The notes: a model not told the origin generated them from the letters alone. 64,000 bases of DNA from Rariglobus sp041662485 (GCA_041662485.1 JBAZSJ010000018.1:30526-94525); one strand, 5' to 3'; shown: positions 1 through 8,333, numbered from the stretch's first letter. Numbers and translations are program-made.

Positions 1-1
1 C

Positions 2-172
2 GAAAACACCGATCCCACCAGCGAGGCCATGGTCCGTGTGATCTTCCAGGAAATCCGCGCCGCGCTGGCGACCTCCCCCCGCGACCCCGCCTACCCGATC
101 GGCCCCGGAGTCCGCCTCGAACGTGTCCGCCTCACCGAAACCGCCACCAGCTGGGCGGAGTATTGGGAGTAG
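2..172 (+). CDS. queD: C-terminal end of 6-carboxytetrahydropterin synthase (QueD-like), partial
   Basis: Only the last 56 codons are inside the window; the gene begins upstream. The frame reads ENTDPTSEAMVRVIFQEI and closes with TATSWAEYWE before a TAG stop. The PTSE motif (with its catalytic-region Glu) and the terminal TSWAEY motif are characteristic of the PTPS/QueD family, which converts dihydroneopterin triphosphate to 6-carboxytetrahydropterin in queuosine (or pterin) synthesis. A long upstream part, including the zinc-binding histidines, cannot be checked. The family assignment rests on this C-terminal signature only. Confidence 0.72.
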   Translation, partial: ENTDPTSEAMVRVIFQEIRAALATSPRDPAYPIGPGVRLERVRLTETATSWAEYWE

Positions 173-273
173 GCCCCCTCGGTAAAAAGCGGCGGCTTAC
201 TTTCGCCGCACCCCGCGGCAAAAAACGATTCCCGCCGCTGTGCCGTCGCGAAAACGTGCCGATAGGATACGAC

Positions 274-1158
274 GTGCCACCCTCCACGGCCACCCGCAAA
301 GTCACGCCTGAAACCGTCAGACAAATCGCGCAAACCATGCCGTCCTCGGCACGGGTCTACGCCCGTTTGCAGAATTTGCTGCGCCGCTCCGTCTTCGACG
401 TGAGCGATGTCGTCGAGCTCGTGTGCGTCGACGCCGGTCTCGCGGCCGGCGTGGTGCGCCTGGGCAACAGCGTTCACTTTTGCCACGGCTCGCCCGTGGA
501 ATCGGTGCATGAGGCGATCAACCGCGTCGGCATCCGGGAAATAAACCGCATCGTCGGCCAGACCGTCACCGGCCAGCTCTTCATGGGCAAACTGCCCCTC
601 TACCGGATCGACGGCGAGGCTCTCTCTCAAAACTCGCTGGCGACCGCGCTGGCCATGTCCTTCCTCGCCAAGGCATCCAATGAAGACGAACGCGCCGCCT
701 ACACGCTGGGCCTGCTGCGTCCGGTGGGACGGCTCGCGTTGCAACGGTTGGCCACGACCTCCGTGATCATTCCTCCGCCTGCGCTCCCGGAAACCGGAAA
801 CGCGGCCGCCGCCGAGGCATGGGAACGAAACACCTTCGGGGTCTCCAACGTGGAAATGCTCGCGCTGCTCATGGCGGAGTGGGGCTTTGAGCCGATGTTG
901 TGTCTGGCGGCAAAACACCACCTCTTGCCCGGCACCGACGCACGCCACAACCGGCTGTCCGCCCTGCTCCACGTCGCCTGCTGGACGGCCGAGACGATGG
1001 ACAAAGGCCTGCCCGGAGAAAAGGGCGCCTGGAGTCTTGACGACGCGATCCTTGAGTTGGCCGGCCTCCGCGAAAACATGCCGCACGAATGCGTCCTTGA
1101 GACGCGCACGGAACTCAACCGCCTGGTCGCGATGTCCCCCCGCCAGGCGGTGGCCTGA
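274..1158 (+). CDS. HDOD domain protein
   Basis: The protein carries an HDOD fold over most of its length: a helical opening (MPSSARVYARLQNLLRR), a D-x-G-L-A-A-G-V-V-R-L-G-N-S core, and the segment GIREINRIVGQTVTG, all typical of the family. HDOD proteins are HD-related but usually lack metal-binding HD pairs and act as signalling or regulatory modules; no partner output domain is fused here. The frame is open back to a TTG at 163, but that start overlaps the queD end and gives a low-complexity N-terminus. A GTG at 274 has AGGA 6 nt upstream and leads directly into the domain, so I chose it. It could be cotranscribed with queD, but no functional link is evident. Confidence 0.7.
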   Translation: MPPSTATRKVTPETVRQIAQTMPSSARVYARLQNLLRRSVFDVSDVVELVCVDAGLAAGVVRLGNSVHFCHGSPVESVHEAINRVGIREINRIVGQTVTGQLFMGKLPLYRIDGEALSQNSLATALAMSFLAKASNEDERAAYTLGLLRPVGRLALQRLATTSVIIPPPALPETGNAAAAEAWERNTFGVSNVEMLALLMAEWGFEPMLCLAAKHHLLPGTDARHNRLSALLHVACWTAETMDKGLPGEKGAWSLDDAILELAGLRENMPHECVLETRTELNRLVAMSPRQAVA

Positions 1159-1272
1159 CCGAAACCGTCCGATCTCCACTCTCCGCCTCATCGCCGCCCT
1201 ATCGTTCTCGTTCCCTTAATCATTCCCTTTCCCGTCCGGCGAGTCGTCCTTCCCCTTTCCGCCCGGAGATAC

Positions 1273-1293
1273 TTGTCACTTAATAAGTGACAA
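1273..1293. promoter_or_regulatory. Perfect 21-bp palindrome, operator-like
   Basis: Arms TTGTCACTTA and TAAGTGACAA flank one central A. A second copy in the opposite orientation existed about 100 bp downstream but is now split by a small insertion (1373-1531). Two identical palindromes in the gap upstream of sufU look like a transcription-factor site pair; no regulator is identified. Confidence 0.5.
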
Positions 1294-1383
1294 ACTTTCA
1301 GGCCGTGAAAGGCACCCTCCTCTTTTTTACCATTAAAACGACTGCGACGGCGAATCGTCCGCTTCGGCATATTTGTCACTTAT

Positions 1384-1523
1384 TACTGAGTCTAGCGTAA
1401 TAGGGTGACAGGTAGGGACGGACCGCTGGGCCGTCCGTTGCGCGGTGCCCAGTGGTAAATCGCGGCGGGCCCAGCGGTCCCGCCCTACCTGGAAATCGTC
1501 ACTCTATTATGCAAGGCCCAGTA
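1384..1523. mobile_element. 140-bp TA-flanked MITE-like element (copy 1)
   Basis: The element is bounded by TA and has imperfect 26-bp terminal inverted repeats beginning TACTGAG and TACTGGG (21 of 26 positions match by eye). Its centre is a large hairpin running from GTAGGGACGG to CCGCCCTAC (1412-1488). A copy of identical length in the opposite orientation lies at 59351-59490. Removing the element plus one TA restores a perfect copy of the 21-bp palindrome seen at 1273-1293, so this is a clean insertion with TA duplication, as in IS630/Tc1-mariner-type MITEs. It encodes no protein. Confidence 0.8.
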
Positions 1524-1652
1524 AGTGACAATTAGTGCAGGCGGCCAGCCCGGTGTGCCCGTCCGCAAAGACCTCCGCCGATCCCGTGTAAAACCGCTCC
1601 CCGAGTTTGTGCTTCATTGGTCCTTGGACATGGGTCATTGGTCATTCCTTCC

Positions 1653-2084
1653 ATGTCCGACCTCACCGATCTCTATCAATCGGTCATCCTCGACCACAAC
1701 AAGCGCCCGCGCAACCGCGGCAAGCCGCCCACCGCCAACCGCGTGGCCACCGGCGACAACCCGAGCTGCGGCGACAATTGCACCGTCTTCCTCCACCTCG
1801 ACGACGCCAACCGCATTGACGCCATCGGCTTCGAGGGTTCCGGCTGCGCCATTTCGCAGGCCAGCACCTCCCTCATGACCACCCAGGTCAAGGGCAAGAC
1901 AGCCGCCGAGGCCGAGGCGCTCTTCAACGAGTTCAAGGAAATCGTCACCACCGGCAACGCCCCCGAGGAGATCAGCGACCTCGCCGCCTTCGCCGGCGTC
2001 CACGCCTTCCCCGCCCGCATCAAATGCGCCACCCTCGGCTGGCACGCCGCCCTCGAAGCCCTCAAACAGCCGCCCTCCGCCTAA
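1653..2084 (+). CDS. sufU: SufU-type Fe-S cluster assembly protein
   Basis: A 143-residue NifU/IscU-fold protein of the SufU class. It has the expected opening (LYQSVILDHNKRPRN), zinc/cluster ligands Cys39 and Asp41 in NPSCGD, Cys65 in GSGCAISQAS, and Cys125 in RIKCATLGW. SufU accepts sulfur from SufS and supports SUF-dependent Fe-S assembly in the cytoplasm. The open frame begins at 1617, but that part translates a repeat; the ATG at 1653 gives the canonical MSDLTDLYQS start. sufS follows 266 bp downstream, with a repeat element between, so the pair is functionally linked even if not tightly spaced. sufBCD are not in the window. Confidence 0.92.
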   Translation: MSDLTDLYQSVILDHNKRPRNRGKPPTANRVATGDNPSCGDNCTVFLHLDDANRIDAIGFEGSGCAISQASTSLMTTQVKGKTAAEAEALFNEFKEIVTTGNAPEEISDLAAFAGVHAFPARIKCATLGWHAALEALKQPPSA

Positions 2085-2100
2085 ACTCTTTCTCGTTCCT

Positions 2101-2156
2101 CTTAATCTTTCTCTTTCTCCGGATCGAAAATCTCCGAAATACCGAGAAAGATTAAG
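2101..2156. repeat. Inverted repeat downstream of sufU, possible terminator
   Basis: CTTAATCTTTCTC and GAGAAAGATTAAG form a perfect 13-bp stem around a 30-nt spacer. It belongs to a C/T-rich repeat type also seen near 1198-1225 and 20379-20472. It lacks a clean T-run, so the terminator role is uncertain. Confidence 0.45.
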
Positions 2157-2214
2157 ATAAAGAATAAAGAGAAAGATCCCTGATCCACCACCCTCCTCGT
2201 TCCTCCTCCCCCCT

Positions 2215-2311
2215 GGCGGCATCAGCCGCCCCTCCGCTTAACAGCGGAGGCCATTGGCCGCAGCCGCTCCCGGAGAATCGCCCCGTTGGGCGATTCCATT
2301 AGTGGTTAAAA
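2215..2311. repeat. Composite intergenic repeat (GGCGGCATCAGCCGCC type)
   Basis: A short hairpin GGCGGCATCAGCCGCC is followed by CCTCCGCTTAACAGCGGAGG, GGCCATTGGCC, and an end ATTCCATTAGTGGTTAAAA. The same arrangement recurs at 22417-22513 and 23495-23588, with a decayed piece near 63780. This copy lies directly upstream of sufS. Confidence 0.7.
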
Positions 2312-2350
2312 CTCCGTCCTCAGTCTTCCGTCTTCCGCCCTCCGTCCTCC

Positions 2351-3586
2351 ATGGCTCTCTCTCCCAATCTCCGCATCGACTTCCCCGTCCTCGACCAGCA
2401 CGTCGGCGGCAAGCCCCTCGTCTACCTCGACAACGGCGCCACCACCCAGAAGCCGCGCTCCGTCATCGACGCCCTCGCCCGCTTCTACGAACGCGACAAC
2501 TCCAACGTCCACCGCGGTCTCCACGCCCTCTCCATGCGCGCCACCGACGGCTACGAGGCCGCCCGCGCCCGCGCCGCCAAGTTCATCAACGCCGCCCACT
2601 CCGCCGAGATCATCTTTACCCGCGGCACCACCGAATCCGTCAACCTCGTCGCCCAGTCCTGGGGCAACGCCAACCTCAAGCCCGGCGACGTCATCCTCAC
2701 CACCGAGATGGAGCACCACTCCAACCTCGTCCCCTGGCAGCAACTCGCCCTCCGCACCGGCGCCACGCTCAAATACGTCCCCGTCACCGGCACCAACGCC
2801 GAGAACGGCCTCGACCTCGACGCCCTCGACAAGCTCCTCACCCCGCAGGTGAAGCTCTTCGCCTTCACCCATCTCTCCAACACTCTCGGCGTCATGAACG
2901 ACGCCGCGCTCCTCTGCGCCAAGGCCCGCGCCGTCGGCGCCCTCACGCTCATCGACGCCGCCCAGTCCATCGGCCACGAGCCCATCGACGTGCAGACCAT
3001 CGGCTGCGATTTCCTGGCCTTCAGCGGACACAAAATGGCCGGCCCCACCGGCATCGGCGTCCTCTACGGCAAGCGCGCCCTTCTCAACGCCATGCCCCCC
3101 TACGAAACCGGCGGCGGCATGGTCGTCTCCGTCACCTACGAGGGCGCCACGTGGAAACCGTCCCCCGAACGCTTCGAAGCCGGCACGCCCAACGTCGCCG
3201 ACGCCATCGGCCTCCACGCCGCCTTCGATTACCTCGACGCCCTCGGCCGCCCCGCGATCAGCGCGCACGACCACGCGCTCGCGATGAAAGCCTGCACCGC
3301 CCTCGCCGAACTCCCCGGCATCCGCATCCTCGGCCCCAAGCCCGGCCAGCCCCGCGGCGGCCTCGTCAGTTTCGCCTTCGCCGAAGCCCACGCCCACGAC
3401 GTCGTCACCTTCGCCGACCAGGACGGCATCGCGTTGCGCGGCGGCCACCACTGCAACCAGCCGCTCATGCGCAAACTCGGCCTGACCTCGACGACCCGCG
3501 CCAGCTTCTACGTCTACAACACCGAGGAAGAAATCGAGATCCTCGTGAAGTCCATGCGCCGCATCCTGAAGTTCTTCGCCGGCTGA
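2351..3586 (+). CDS. sufS: SufS-type cysteine desulfurase
   Basis: A 411-residue class II cysteine desulfurase. It transfers sulfur from cysteine as a persulfide for Fe-S assembly. The sequence shows YLDNGATTQKP near the N-terminus, EMEHHSNLVPW, the PLP lysine Lys228 in FSGHKMAGPTGIG, and the active-site Cys368 in RGGHHCNQPLM. Length and motif order match SufS. It pairs with SufU upstream, a combination typical of Gram-positive-style SUF systems and of several other phyla. The start ATG gives MALSPNLRIDFPVL, the normal family opening. The codons are strongly C-ending, like the other housekeeping genes here. Confidence 0.94.
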   Translation: MALSPNLRIDFPVLDQHVGGKPLVYLDNGATTQKPRSVIDALARFYERDNSNVHRGLHALSMRATDGYEAARARAAKFINAAHSAEIIFTRGTTESVNLVAQSWGNANLKPGDVILTTEMEHHSNLVPWQQLALRTGATLKYVPVTGTNAENGLDLDALDKLLTPQVKLFAFTHLSNTLGVMNDAALLCAKARAVGALTLIDAAQSIGHEPIDVQTIGCDFLAFSGHKMAGPTGIGVLYGKRALLNAMPPYETGGGMVVSVTYEGATWKPSPERFEAGTPNVADAIGLHAAFDYLDALGRPAISAHDHALAMKACTALAELPGIRILGPKPGQPRGGLVSFAFAEAHAHDVVTFADQDGIALRGGHHCNQPLMRKLGLTSTTRASFYVYNTEEEIEILVKSMRRILKFFAG

Positions 3587-3595
3587 GTGTCCGAG

Positions 3596-3781
3596 GTAGG
3601 GCGGGCATTCCGCTGCCCGCCGCTCCGTCTCCGTCGTAGCGGGGAGCGTAAGCGACCCGATCCCCGTCGTCGCCCCTCCGGAGCAAAGTAACCCAATAGG
3701 TTACTTTGCTCCGCGCGTAGGAGCGCATTTATGCGCGATTCCCCGTCCCGTAGGAGCCTGCTTGCAGGCGATATTCGCCCC
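3596..3781. repeat. Cluster of five different short hairpin repeats (GTAG/REP-like)
   Basis: Five unrelated small palindromes lie end to end: GTAGGGCGGGCATTCCGCTG with its partner CCCGCC, GTAGCGGGGAGCGTAAGCG, AGCAAAGTAACC/GGTTACTTTGCT (3682-3710), GTAGGAGCGCATTTATGCGC (from 3717), and GTAGGAGCCTGCTTGCAGGC (from 3750). Four begin with GTAG, the tetranucleotide that precedes REP hairpins mobilised by RAYT transposases. No RAYT gene is in the window. Confidence 0.65.
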
Positions 3782-3847
3782 ATTTCCGCCGACAAAGCCC
3801 TTGCGCCCCGGCGAGCTTCCGCAACGCTTTTGCCCATCGCCGCCGTG

Positions 3848-4132
3848 ATGCCTCCGTCCTCAACGCCCGCCGTCCTCACCCTCTCCCGCGAAGAGATGCG
3901 CGCCCGCGCCCTCGCCTTCTCCAAACGCTGGCACGGCCCCCAGCGCGAAGAAGCCGAGGCCAAAAGTTTTCTCGACGATTTTTTCGACGTCTTCGGCCGT
4001 GACCGCCACGCCGTGGACGCCGTCCACGAATACCGCGTCGAACGCGGCGAGGGCCGCATTGATCTCCTCTGGCCCGGCAAGCTCCTCGTCAAGATGAAGT
4101 CCACCAGCCCCATCCGCCTCGAACGCCGCTAA
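3848..4132 (+). pseudogene. N-terminal fragment of an MmeI-like type IIG restriction-methyltransferase
   Basis: About 94 residues remain, reading ALAFSKRWHGPQREEAEAKS, then FLDDFFDVFG, then GRIDLLWPGKLLVKMKS. This matches the N-terminal nuclease segment of MmeI-family fused restriction-methylation enzymes, which run to roughly 900 residues or more. Everything after the nuclease core, including the methyltransferase and target-recognition parts, is absent, and a stop follows shortly. In the family the core reads like LLVExKS (the ExK of a PD-ExK site); here the Glu position is Lys (VKMKS), so the remnant is also likely catalytically dead. The frame opens at 3731 within repeats; ATG 3848 is the most sensible start. 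Confidence 0.6.
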
Positions 4133-4528
4133 AACAATCACCGACATACATTATAAATATATATCAATTAATTACTAACAATAAAAACGCTTAGTCGGAT
4201 ATACTCGTGACCAAAAGCGATAGAACGCATAGGCCAATTGGATTCTTCGCACCCGAGTCAATCGGTTTACATGGCAATAAAAGCCCGTCCGTCCCGTCCT
4301 CAACCGATGGTTCTCTTGGAGGCTTTAACCGTGTATCCCATGCATGGCACAAAAAAAACCATGCAACATCAAGACCCACATAAAGCGAATCGCCACGGCC
4401 TTCGCTTTCGACCTCGCCACGGCGATATGCATCGAGATGGCGATTAAGCTGCCCATTTGGATATACGGAGTTTTCCGGGACATCATCAATTGATCGCCAT
4501 CGACTCGCCCGCGCCCGCCTGGGGACCA
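4133..4528. other. AT-richer intergenic stretch, no convincing gene
   Basis: The segment after the MmeI-like fragment drops in GC (TTATAAATATATATCAATTA around 4151-4170). A 112-codon minus-strand frame (4191-4529) abuts the acyl-ligase stop, but its product has no recognisable motif and mixed codon usage. It may be the remains of the same lost restriction gene region or foreign DNA. Confidence 0.4.
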
Positions 4529-6097
4529 CTACCCCATCAAGTCCCCCAATATCCTCTTCAACTCCGGATAATCAATCTTCGCGTTGTGCCGCCTGTCCAC
4601 CGGCAACGTCGCCATGAAGCGCACGTCATCGACCTGTGCCCACGCCACCGCCGCAGACAACTCATCCGCCAACCGCTCATCGCGCTCCGCTTCCACGACC
4701 AACACTCGTCGTCCATCCAGCGCCACCATCGCCGCTCGCCGCACCGCAGCAAAAGTCATCGCCACACATTCCACGCCAAACGGATACAGTCGCCCAAGGG
4801 AATCATCCACCCTTGCCGCACAACGCCCGAGTAACCAAACCCGCCCGCGCTCGTCGATCAACCCCGCGTCACCCGTGCGATGCCATACTTCGCCCTCGAT
4901 GCGGAATTTCGTCTCTTCGTCGCCGATCCCGCCCAGATAGCCCTTCAACACGTGGTCGCCCGCCACCACGATCTCTCCAGCCTCCCCGGACGGCAGGCAC
5001 TCCGCCGCAAATGCCGTCGCGCTCAACTCACCGCGAGCTTCCCCCCAGCGGTCGCGCACCACGCGCAACTTCACCTCGTCCACCGGCACGCCGGACAACA
5101 AGCCGCGTCCGCCGCGCATCGCCGCCAGATCATCCGCCTCAATCTCGTGAGCGCCTATGTGCGCGATCGGCTCCGCCTCCGTCGAACCATACACCGCGAC
5201 GACCTCCGCGTTCGGCGCCAATACCCGCAGTGCCTCCAGCAGACGGGGAAACACCGGCGCTCCGCCCGTGTATAATTTCCTCAACCCCGTCAGCGTCGCT
5301 CTCCTCGCCCTGCCCTCCTCGATCAACCGCTCAAAAAACGCCGGCGACGCCGTGATGCGATTCACCCCGCGCCGCTCGATCTGCGCCCACACCCGCGCCG
5401 CGTCCACCGCGCAGGGCTTCTTTAAATCCACGTCCGGAATCACCGTCGTCACCCCCGCCGCCAGATTCGCCAGCGTGAACACCGGCAACGTCGCCAGGTC
5501 CACGTCGCCCGGCTCCAGCGCAATGCTCGGCGCCAGCGCCCGATACTGCGCCAGCAAAAATCCCTGCGTCCGCACCGCCCCCTTCGGCACGCCCGTGCTG
5601 CCGCTCGTAAACGTCACCAACGCCGCGTCCTGCGGTTGCGCATCATTGGTCGTCACTCGCTCCACCGTCGCCCCCGTCAACCACCGCACCGTCGCCGGCA
5701 GCCAGCCACCCGTCGTCACTTTCAACCGGATCGCCCGCAACGCCCGCGACCGCAGCCGCAGCAAATGCGCCTTCGGAATCGCCAGCAGCGCATCCGGTGC
5801 CCACCGCGCGCAACACCGCTCCAAATGATCCTTCCCTGCCGACGGATCCAAAAACAGCGCCACAGACCCGATCCGAAAAATCGCCAGTAACGCCACATAC
5901 AACTCCGCCGACATCGGCACGAACACCAGCACCGCCTGCCCGCGTTTCAACCTGCGCGCCCGCCACCATGCCGCCGCCTTCGCGACTTCGTCGTCGAGCT
6001 GCGCAAACGTCAGCGTCCGCCCCGCCGCGTCGTCAATCAACGCCACCATCTCCGGTCGCACGCGTGCCTGCTCCGTCAGTTGATCCCCGATCGTCAT
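4529..6097 (-). CDS. AMP-forming acyl-CoA synthetase/ligase family protein
   Basis: A 522-residue ANL-superfamily adenylating enzyme, last gene of the seven-gene operon. Core motifs are visible in order: the P-loop-like TFTSGSTGVPKG (about 162-173), YGSTEAEPI, HRTGDAGLIDERGRVW, and the C-terminal catalytic Lys507 in RHNAKIDYPEL. The RHNAKI ending resembles fatty-acid AMP/CoA ligases and OleC-type enzymes. It should activate a carboxylate (fatty or isoprenoid acid) as acyl-AMP; the acceptor is unknown. Its ATG overlaps the stop of the upstream GNAT-like gene (ATGA). The context suggests acyl activation for a lipid product rather than general beta-oxidation. Confidence 0.82.
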   Translation of the reverse strand: MTIGDQLTEQARVRPEMVALIDDAAGRTLTFAQLDDEVAKAAAWWRARRLKRGQAVLVFVPMSAELYVALLAIFRIGSVALFLDPSAGKDHLERCCARWAPDALLAIPKAHLLRLRSRALRAIRLKVTTGGWLPATVRWLTGATVERVTTNDAQPQDAALVTFTSGSTGVPKGAVRTQGFLLAQYRALAPSIALEPGDVDLATLPVFTLANLAAGVTTVIPDVDLKKPCAVDAARVWAQIERRGVNRITASPAFFERLIEEGRARRATLTGLRKLYTGGAPVFPRLLEALRVLAPNAEVVAVYGSTEAEPIAHIGAHEIEADDLAAMRGGRGLLSGVPVDEVKLRVVRDRWGEARGELSATAFAAECLPSGEAGEIVVAGDHVLKGYLGGIGDEETKFRIEGEVWHRTGDAGLIDERGRVWLLGRCAARVDDSLGRLYPFGVECVAMTFAAVRRAAMVALDGRRVLVVEAERDERLADELSAAVAWAQVDDVRFMATLPVDRRHNAKIDYPELKRILGDLMG

Positions 6098-7014
6098 TTC
6101 ACGACGCCCTCCGCCAGTCGCTTCGAAAACAACGTGTAGCGCCTGATCGTCTTCGCGTAGTGCGCGCTCAGATTTCGAGACTGGTTGGTTTCGTGCATCA
6201 GCGCGTGGATAGCCCGCGTGAATCCCAGCCGCCGCGCCGCCTCATGCACCTCGCCAAGCAGCAACGCCCCCAGCCCCGCGTAGGCGCGACCGGGCAGCAC
6301 CGCCAGCGTCTTCACGATGCACGTCGTCACCGGCAGCCCTCGCTTGGCCTGCGCGTAGTCGGGCACGGTAAACACGTAGCCCACCGGCCCCCCCGCCTGC
6401 TCCGCCAACAACACCAGCTCCGGCCGCACCTGCGACCGGATCGCCCGATATTGCGCAAAAAACGCCTCCTGCGGAAGCGGCGTATAGAGGTAGTTGGCCT
6501 GAAACGACACCACCGACACATCGTAAATCCGCCCCAGTTCCTCCTCAAAGTGAGCGGGATCAAGCGGACGGATGGTCACACCCGCCGCCGTCATGCGCGC
6601 CGCCACCGAGTCGAGACGCGGATCACGTGCCGCCAAGTCTTCTGTCGCCGTCGAGTAATACTCCGCCAGCGGCTCGAACCCCGCCGCGCGCCACCAGCCC
6701 GGCCACTCTTCCGGATTCACCGGCTCCAGCAAAAACGGCGGCTCCTCGCCCGCCTCCGTCACGAGCCGATAACTGCGCCACGTGTTTCCGTTCATCGGGC
6801 CCACCGCGAGGGTGCAACCTCGCCCGCGCAACACATCGCACGCCTGTGCCAGCACCGCGGCAGACGCCTCTGATGAGTCCGCTGAAAATTTCCCGATCAC
6901 TCCCAGCCGTTCGCCCGCCAGCGTCGGCACCTGCGTCCACCATAGCCACGCCTCCGCGCCTCCGGTTTGAAGCCGCAGGTCTTCGCCCATCTCCGGCGTC
7001 AAAGGAGTGCTCAT
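6094..7014 (-). CDS. GNAT-like N-acyltransferase
   Basis: A 306-residue protein with a GNAT-type second half: LVLLAEQAGGPVGYVFTVPDY and VVKTLAVLPGRAYAGLGALL (read ...CIVKTLAVLPGRAYAG) resemble the beta4-alpha3 acetyl-CoA-binding segment, and the end MHETNQSRNLSAHY is typical of this subgroup. The N-terminal part contains GPMNGNTWRSYRLV, which I associate with large two-lobed GNAT proteins. The open frame extends upstream to 7395, but the ATG at 7014 overlaps the preceding stop as ATGA, which fixes the start. It probably transfers an acyl group in the pathway encoded by this operon; substrate unknown. Confidence 0.68.
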   Translation of the reverse strand: MSTPLTPEMGEDLRLQTGGAEAWLWWTQVPTLAGERLGVIGKFSADSSEASAAVLAQACDVLRGRGCTLAVGPMNGNTWRSYRLVTEAGEEPPFLLEPVNPEEWPGWWRAAGFEPLAEYYSTATEDLAARDPRLDSVAARMTAAGVTIRPLDPAHFEEELGRIYDVSVVSFQANYLYTPLPQEAFFAQYRAIRSQVRPELVLLAEQAGGPVGYVFTVPDYAQAKRGLPVTTCIVKTLAVLPGRAYAGLGALLLGEVHEAARRLGFTRAIHALMHETNQSRNLSAHYAKTIRRYTLFSKRLAEGVVK

Positions 7015-8333
7015 AATAAAATCATCATCAAACCACCACCCGCCGATGCGACAAGCGCCGTCGCGCCCTGTTTCCACCAACGCGCCGTGAGGTCGTCCGG
7101 CATCTGCAATTTCGGCTCGCACGCGACGAATCCCGCCGACGCCACCGCGACGCATGTCAATCCCGCCGCCAGTTCCACCCACGACACGGTGCGTCCGCGA
7201 TCCAGCAGCGCAAACGCCGCTCCCTGCAACACCGTCGCCTGCGCCACGCCCACCGCCCACCACGCCGCGCGCGACCAGCCGGGACGTCCCTGCGAAAACC
7301 GCACTGTCGCGATCACCGCCTGATGCGTCATGACTCCCAGGGTAAAACACCACAGCCACCGGCCGCCGGGAGCGAACGCCTGCGCCACCGCCCACACCAG
7401 TCCGGCCGAGCCCACGTAGATCACCGCCACCAGGTTATGCCGTGGGACGCCCCCCGGCACCGTAGGCATCAGCCGCACATAGCTCGCCAGCAGCACCACC
7501 GGCGCAACCAGCCAGCCCCAGCCGCCCACCGACCAGAAAAAATACAGCGCCAGCGCCCCTCCCAGCCGCGCACAATCATCCACCACCCGCCCGCGCCGCC
7601 AGACCCATGCCGCCATGGTGACCACCACCAAGACGTCCAGGCGCCACGCGATTTCAGTCAATGAAAGTCCCGAGCAAATCGTGATCTGCACATATGCCGC
7701 CAATGGCAGGAAGACATTATCCAGCCCGCGCCATGAAATGGCTTCCACGGTTGCCGCAAACAGGCCTATCACCGCCGCGGTCGCCACGCTCTCGCTCCAT
7801 CCACGGCCGGTCGCAATCAGCGGGCCCGCGACACACAGAAAGCCCACCATCGCGACCGCGAATGAGCCTTCTGCACTTTTCCTCCCCTCCAGCGTTTCAT
7901 AAAAATGACGCCCCCAACGCTTCCCCACCAGCGCCCCCGCCGCATCCGCAAACGTGAGCAACGCCACCGGCACGCCAAACGCCAGCCCGTCGCCTCGCGC
8001 CAGCGTGAACACCGCAGCCACGCCCACCGGAAAATACATCTCCCCCAGCGACGCGCGTTTCACGTCATGCAACACCCCGCCGATTTCCCTCTTCAACACC
8101 GGCACCACTCGCAACGCCCCCAGCGATACCACGGCCAGCCCTGCCAGCATCCACACCGGCCACGCCTCTGCGAACAGCCAAGGAAACGCCAGACAGATCA
8201 CCCCCATGCCGATATGCACCGCCTTGCGTGACGTCTCCGCGCCAAGCACGCCCTGGGACTGCGCGCGTTTCACGACGAGCAACAACCCTCCCAGTGCCCC
8301 AAGCACAAGGCCGATGCCGGCCAGCGGACTCAC
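7011..8333 (-). CDS. Phytol/dolichol-kinase-like integral membrane protein with extra C-terminal membrane half
   Basis: A 440-residue multi-spanning membrane protein. The first ~230 residues show the polyprenol/phytol kinase and CDP-diglyceride-synthase-like pattern: TSRKAVHIGMGVICLAFPW, then LTFADAAGALVGKRWGRHF and LEGRKSAEGSFAVAMVG. Enzymes of this type phosphorylate prenols using CTP or form CDP-activated lipids. The remaining ~200 residues are further hydrophobic segments that typical phytol kinases (~220-300 residues) lack. It starts with GTG overlapping the upstream stop (GTGA) and ends in ATGA with the next gene. In an operon with HMG-CoA reductase and a UbiA protein, a prenol substrate is a reasonable inference. 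Confidence 0.72.
   Translation of the reverse strand: MSPLAGIGLVLGALGGLLLVVKRAQSQGVLGAETSRKAVHIGMGVICLAFPWLFAEAWPVWMLAGLAVVSLGALRVVPVLKREIGGVLHDVKRASLGEMYFPVGVAAVFTLARGDGLAFGVPVALLTFADAAGALVGKRWGRHFYETLEGRKSAEGSFAVAMVGFLCVAGPLIATGRGWSESVATAAVIGLFAATVEAISWRGLDNVFLPLAAYVQITICSGLSLTEIAWRLDVLVVVTMAAWVWRRGRVVDDCARLGGALALYFFWSVGGWGWLVAPVVLLASYVRLMPTVPGGVPRHNLVAVIYVGSAGLVWAVAQAFAPGGRWLWCFTLGVMTHQAVIATVRFSQGRPGWSRAAWWAVGVAQATVLQGAAFALLDRGRTVSWVELAAGLTCVAVASAGFVACEPKLQMPDDLTARWWKQGATALVASAGGGLMMILL

Noticed and set aside
1188..1379. 63-codon minus-strand frame upstream of sufU
   Set aside because: It reads through the palindrome and repeat sequence and has a highly basic, low-complexity product.
2306..3451. 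Long open frames antisense to sufS (and similar long frames opposite nifJ and the agarase-like gene)
   Set aside because: They are by-products of C-ending codons on the true strand; the translated products are low-complexity Gly/Ala/Val-rich or Arg/Pro-rich.
4191..4529. 112-codon minus-strand frame directly after the acyl-ligase stop
   Set aside because: No recognisable motif, uneven codon usage, and it lies in AT-richer DNA; not supported as a gene.
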